Positions 62,095 to 64,000 of a stretch of DNA of 64,000 bases are shown here, in pieces. Origin of the DNA: Mesorhizobium sp. M1E.F.Ca.ET.045.02.1.1 (lineage in GTDB: Bacteria; Pseudomonadota; Alphaproteobacteria; Rhizobiales; Rhizobiaceae); assembly GCF_003952485.1 (NCBI RefSeq), contig NZ_CP034447.1:1612001-1676000 (forward strand), in the 5' to 3' direction. Position 1 is the first letter of the stretch. Each line of letters starts with the position of its first letter. Both the position numbers and the translations under genes were made by a program. The notes beneath the pieces are model-generated. The model was not told the origin of the DNA and did no database searches. It worked only from the letters and a program-made list of their open reading frames with translations.

Positions 62095-63171
62095 TCAAGC
62101 TCCTATCGCCCGGCGGCGCTGGCGCCATTGATCGAGAACGACTGCGCCGACGATGATCACGCCCTTGACCATCTCCTGGTAGTAGGCGTCGAGGCGCAGG
62201 AAGGTGAAGCCGGAGATGATGACGCCGAAGATCAGCGAGCCGATCACGGTGCCGATGATGGACCCGCGGCCGCCCGACAGCGAGACGCCGCCGATGACCG
62301 CCATGGCGATCGCGTCGAGTTCGTACATCACGCCCATACCGGCCTGGGCGGTGAGGTTCTTGGAGGAGAGCACCACCGCGGCGATCGAGGCGAGGATGCC
62401 CGCAATCACATAGACCAGCACCTTGTGGTTGGCGATCTTGATGCCGGACATGCGCGCGGCGTCCTCGTTGGAGCCGATGGCATAGCAGTGCTTGCCGTAT
62501 CTGGTATAGCTCAGGATAAGCTGGAACAGGATCGCCAGCGAAATGAAGATGATGACCGGCATCAGCCCCTTGCCGATGGCGGCGAAGCTGTCGGTCGGGA
62601 ACGAGATCGGCTGGCCCTTCGACCACCATTTGGCGATGCCGCGCGCCGTGACCATCATGCCGAGCGTGGCGATGAAGGGCGGAATGCGGGTGAAGGCGAT
62701 CAGGGATCCGTTGATCAGGCCGGCAATCAGGCCGCAGCCGACCGCGACCAGCAGCGGCACGATGACCGGCAAGTCGGTCCAGCCATAGGCGATGAACATG
62801 GCCTTGGGGTTGGGATTGCCGTTGACGGTCGCAACCTGCGCGAAACTCATGGCGATCATGGCGGTGGCGCCGACGATCGAGCCCGATGACAGGTCGATGC
62901 CGCCGCAGATGATGACCTGCGTGACGCCGATGGCGATGATGCCGACGATCGACACCTGCAGGATGATGATCTGCAGGCGCTGCTCGTTGAAGATCGCGTC
63001 GACGTTCTCGCGGGTGTTGAACAGGAAACTGTCGCCGAGGAAGACGCGGCCGATAAGCTCGAACGCGCCGACCAGAATGACCAGCGCCAGGAACACGTTG
63101 AACTCGGCAGGCCAGGGGCGCTTCTTGGCGTCATAGCTCAACCCGCCAATGCCATGCGATGTCTGTGACAC
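62095..63171 (-). CDS. CUT2 sugar ABC permease (FrcC/RbsC-like)
   Basis: A 358-residue permease with a 30-residue cytoplasmic lead, eight to ten membrane helices, and the motifs TQVIICGGIDLSSGSIVGAT, PPFIATLGMMVTARGIAKWW and AIGSNEDAARMSGIKIANHK. It pairs with the single-NBD ATPase and the binding protein at the window edge to form an inositol-type importer. Confidence 0.88.
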   Translation of the reverse strand: MSQTSHGIGGLSYDAKKRPWPAEFNVFLALVILVGAFELIGRVFLGDSFLFNTRENVDAIFNEQRLQIIILQVSIVGIIAIGVTQVIICGGIDLSSGSIVGATAMIAMSFAQVATVNGNPNPKAMFIAYGWTDLPVIVPLLVAVGCGLIAGLINGSLIAFTRIPPFIATLGMMVTARGIAKWWSKGQPISFPTDSFAAIGKGLMPVIIFISLAILFQLILSYTRYGKHCYAIGSNEDAARMSGIKIANHKVLVYVIAGILASIAAVVLSSKNLTAQAGMGVMYELDAIAMAVIGGVSLSGGRGSIIGTVIGSLIFGVIISGFTFLRLDAYYQEMVKGVIIVGAVVLDQWRQRRRAIGA

Positions 63172-63199
63172 GTCTTCTTCCTCCGAATGACCGCGCCCG

Positions 63200-63224
63200 T
63201 TCTCCCGCCCGGTGGGTGGGAGAA
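63200..63224 (-). promoter_or_regulatory. Intercistronic hairpin between binding protein and permease
   Basis: TTCTCCC and GGGAGAA flank an 11-base spacer, 127 bases downstream of the binding-protein stop in the transcription direction. Such structures often protect the abundant binding-protein mRNA and limit permease expression. No T-run follows, so it should not be a full terminator. Confidence 0.5.
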
Positions 63225-63305
63225 GGAAGGGAGCGGCGCCGCTTGTCAGCAGCCGATTTCAGCCAGTCCGATGCGTCGGAGCGCCGCTCCTGGGTTTGTC
63301 TTCAC

Positions 63306-63339
63306 GCAATTCCGTACGGAAACCTTTTCCTGGAATTGC
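63306..63339. repeat. GCAATTCC palindrome, second copy
   Basis: GCAATTCCGTACGGAAACC and then TTTTCCTGGAATTGC repeat the core of the 35.73-35.78 kb element with a 12-base internal shortening. It lies 13 bases past the binding-protein stop inside the operon, so it will form an RNA hairpin in the intercistronic region. Confidence 0.7.
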
Positions 63340-63351
63340 GCTGGCGCAGCC

Positions 63352-64000
63352 TCAGTTCTTCTTCAGGAACTTGTCGATGTTCGCCGGCGTGACGAGCTGG
63401 AACGGGATATAGACCTTGTGTTCCACCTTCTCGCCCTTGGCGAGCTTCAGCGCCGCGTCGAGGGCGCCGGCACCCTGGCCGGCCGCGTCCTGGAAGACCG
63501 ATACGTCGAGATCGCCCGCCTGCATCGCGGCCAGCGCGTCCTGCGTGGCGTCGACGCCGCCGACCACGACCGACTTCATGTCGATGTTGGCGGCCTTCAT
63601 CGCCTGGATGGCGCCGATGGCGCTCTCGTCGTTGTTGGCGATGACGCCGTCGAACGGCTTACCGGACGACAGCCAGTTGGTCATCAGGTTCTGCGCCTCG
63701 TCACGCTTCCAGTTCGAGGTCTGCTTGTCGATGATCTTGATGAAGTTGCAGTCCGGCGTGGCGATCACTTCATCGATATCCTTGGTGCGCTGCACCGCGG
63801 CCTGGTTGGAAAGCTCGCCCATAATGACATAGACATTGGCTTCCTTCTTGCCGGCTTCCTTGAACAGGCGGCAGGCTTCCTTGGTCTCGAGCGTGCCGGA
63901 TTCAGCCTCGTTCGAAGCGACGAAGGCCTGGTTGTCGGGCAGCGCATCGACATTGACCGGTTCGCGGTTGACATAGACCAGCGGGATCTTGGCCGCGGCG
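63352..64000 (-). CDS. CUT2 sugar ABC substrate-binding protein (partial)
   Basis: The last 216 residues of a periplasmic sugar-binding protein; the N-terminus lies beyond the window. Visible parts are IPLVYVNREPVNVDALPDNQ, VASNEAESGTLETKEACRLF, the hinge region NNDESAIGAIQAMK, GGVDATQDALAAM and the end VTPANIDKFLKKN. The NREP and GVDAT elements are typical of ribose/inositol-binding proteins. It would be the first gene of the importer-idhA-SDR operon. Confidence 0.88.
   Translation of the reverse strand, partial: AAAKIPLVYVNREPVNVDALPDNQAFVASNEAESGTLETKEACRLFKEAGKKEANVYVIMGELSNQAAVQRTKDIDEVIATPDCNFIKIIDKQTSNWKRDEAQNLMTNWLSSGKPFDGVIANNDESAIGAIQAMKAANIDMKSVVVGGVDATQDALAAMQAGDLDVSVFQDAAGQGAGALDAALKLAKGEKVEHKVYIPFQLVTPANIDKFLKKN

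Overview
The window looks like a GC-rich alphaproteobacterial chromosome segment, most probably Mesorhizobium or a close Phyllobacteriaceae relative (inference). The support is an iolC-iolD-iolE-iolB inositol locus with an RpiR-type regulator, IolC fused to a DUF2090 aldolase-like domain, a DUF1045-phnM-phnN phosphonate block, seven or more ABC importers, many GntR/LysR/LacI/MocR regulators, and dispersed nested-palindrome repeats of a rhizobial kind. I see no rRNA, tRNA, CRISPR array, phage gene or insertion sequence. Genes fill most of the window in short, tightly overlapping catabolic operons.

Layout. 1-3.6 kb: a nucleoside/BMP-type ABC importer. 4.0-5.8 kb: a DJ-1/PfpI gene, the deletion-fused wreck of a sugar ABC operon, and a GntR regulator. 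6.0-9.6 kb: iron alcohol dehydrogenase, semialdehyde dehydrogenase and an alpha/beta hydrolase. 9.7-15.9 kb: a histidine-kinase fragment, a LysR regulator, a PrpF-type tautomerase, an SsuABC-like importer and a frameshifted acetylxylan-esterase-like gene. 16.1-20.8 kb: a PotF-like binding protein, a kinase/class III aminotransferase fusion (candidate phospho-lyase) and a LysR regulator. 21.1-25.8 kb: a GntR regulator, a polar amino-acid/opine-type importer without an ATPase gene, and gamma-glutamyltransferase. 26.2-35.4 kb: a MocR regulator divergent from a seven-gene operon with IolE-like and Idh-like enzymes and a CUT1 importer. 35.8-39.7 kb: LysR, SDR, two ABM monooxygenase-like proteins and a methyltransferase. 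39.8-45.1 kb: LacI and a CUT2 importer. 45.3-47.9 kb: phnN, phnM and DUF1045. 48.0-56.3 kb: iolB-small membrane protein-iolE-iolD-iolC, an RpiR regulator, and a divergent Gfo/Idh oxidoreductase. 56.3-59.1 kb: a YafY regulator, a LysE/RhtB exporter and DAHP synthase with an apparent attenuator. 59.4-64.0 kb: a CUT2 importer operon ending in inositol 2-dehydrogenase and an SDR.

How it fits together. Inositol would enter through the 61.3-64.0 kb importer, be oxidised by the linked IdhA/IolG, and pass through IolE, IolD, IolB and the IolC-DUF2090 fusion. The RpiR regulator probably binds the GGAA-N6-TTCC sites before iolC. The 28-35 kb operon looks like a parallel route for a related polyol. The most interesting signal is upstream of DAHP synthase: a promoter-like pair, a 25-codon reading frame starting near the predicted transcription start and carrying six consecutive aromatic codons, a segment able to compete with a terminator, the terminator hairpin, and a hairpin that could mask the ribosome binding site. 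Several gene remnants (ABC fusion, histidine kinase, MFS, MocR, esterase) show that this is an actively eroding accessory region.
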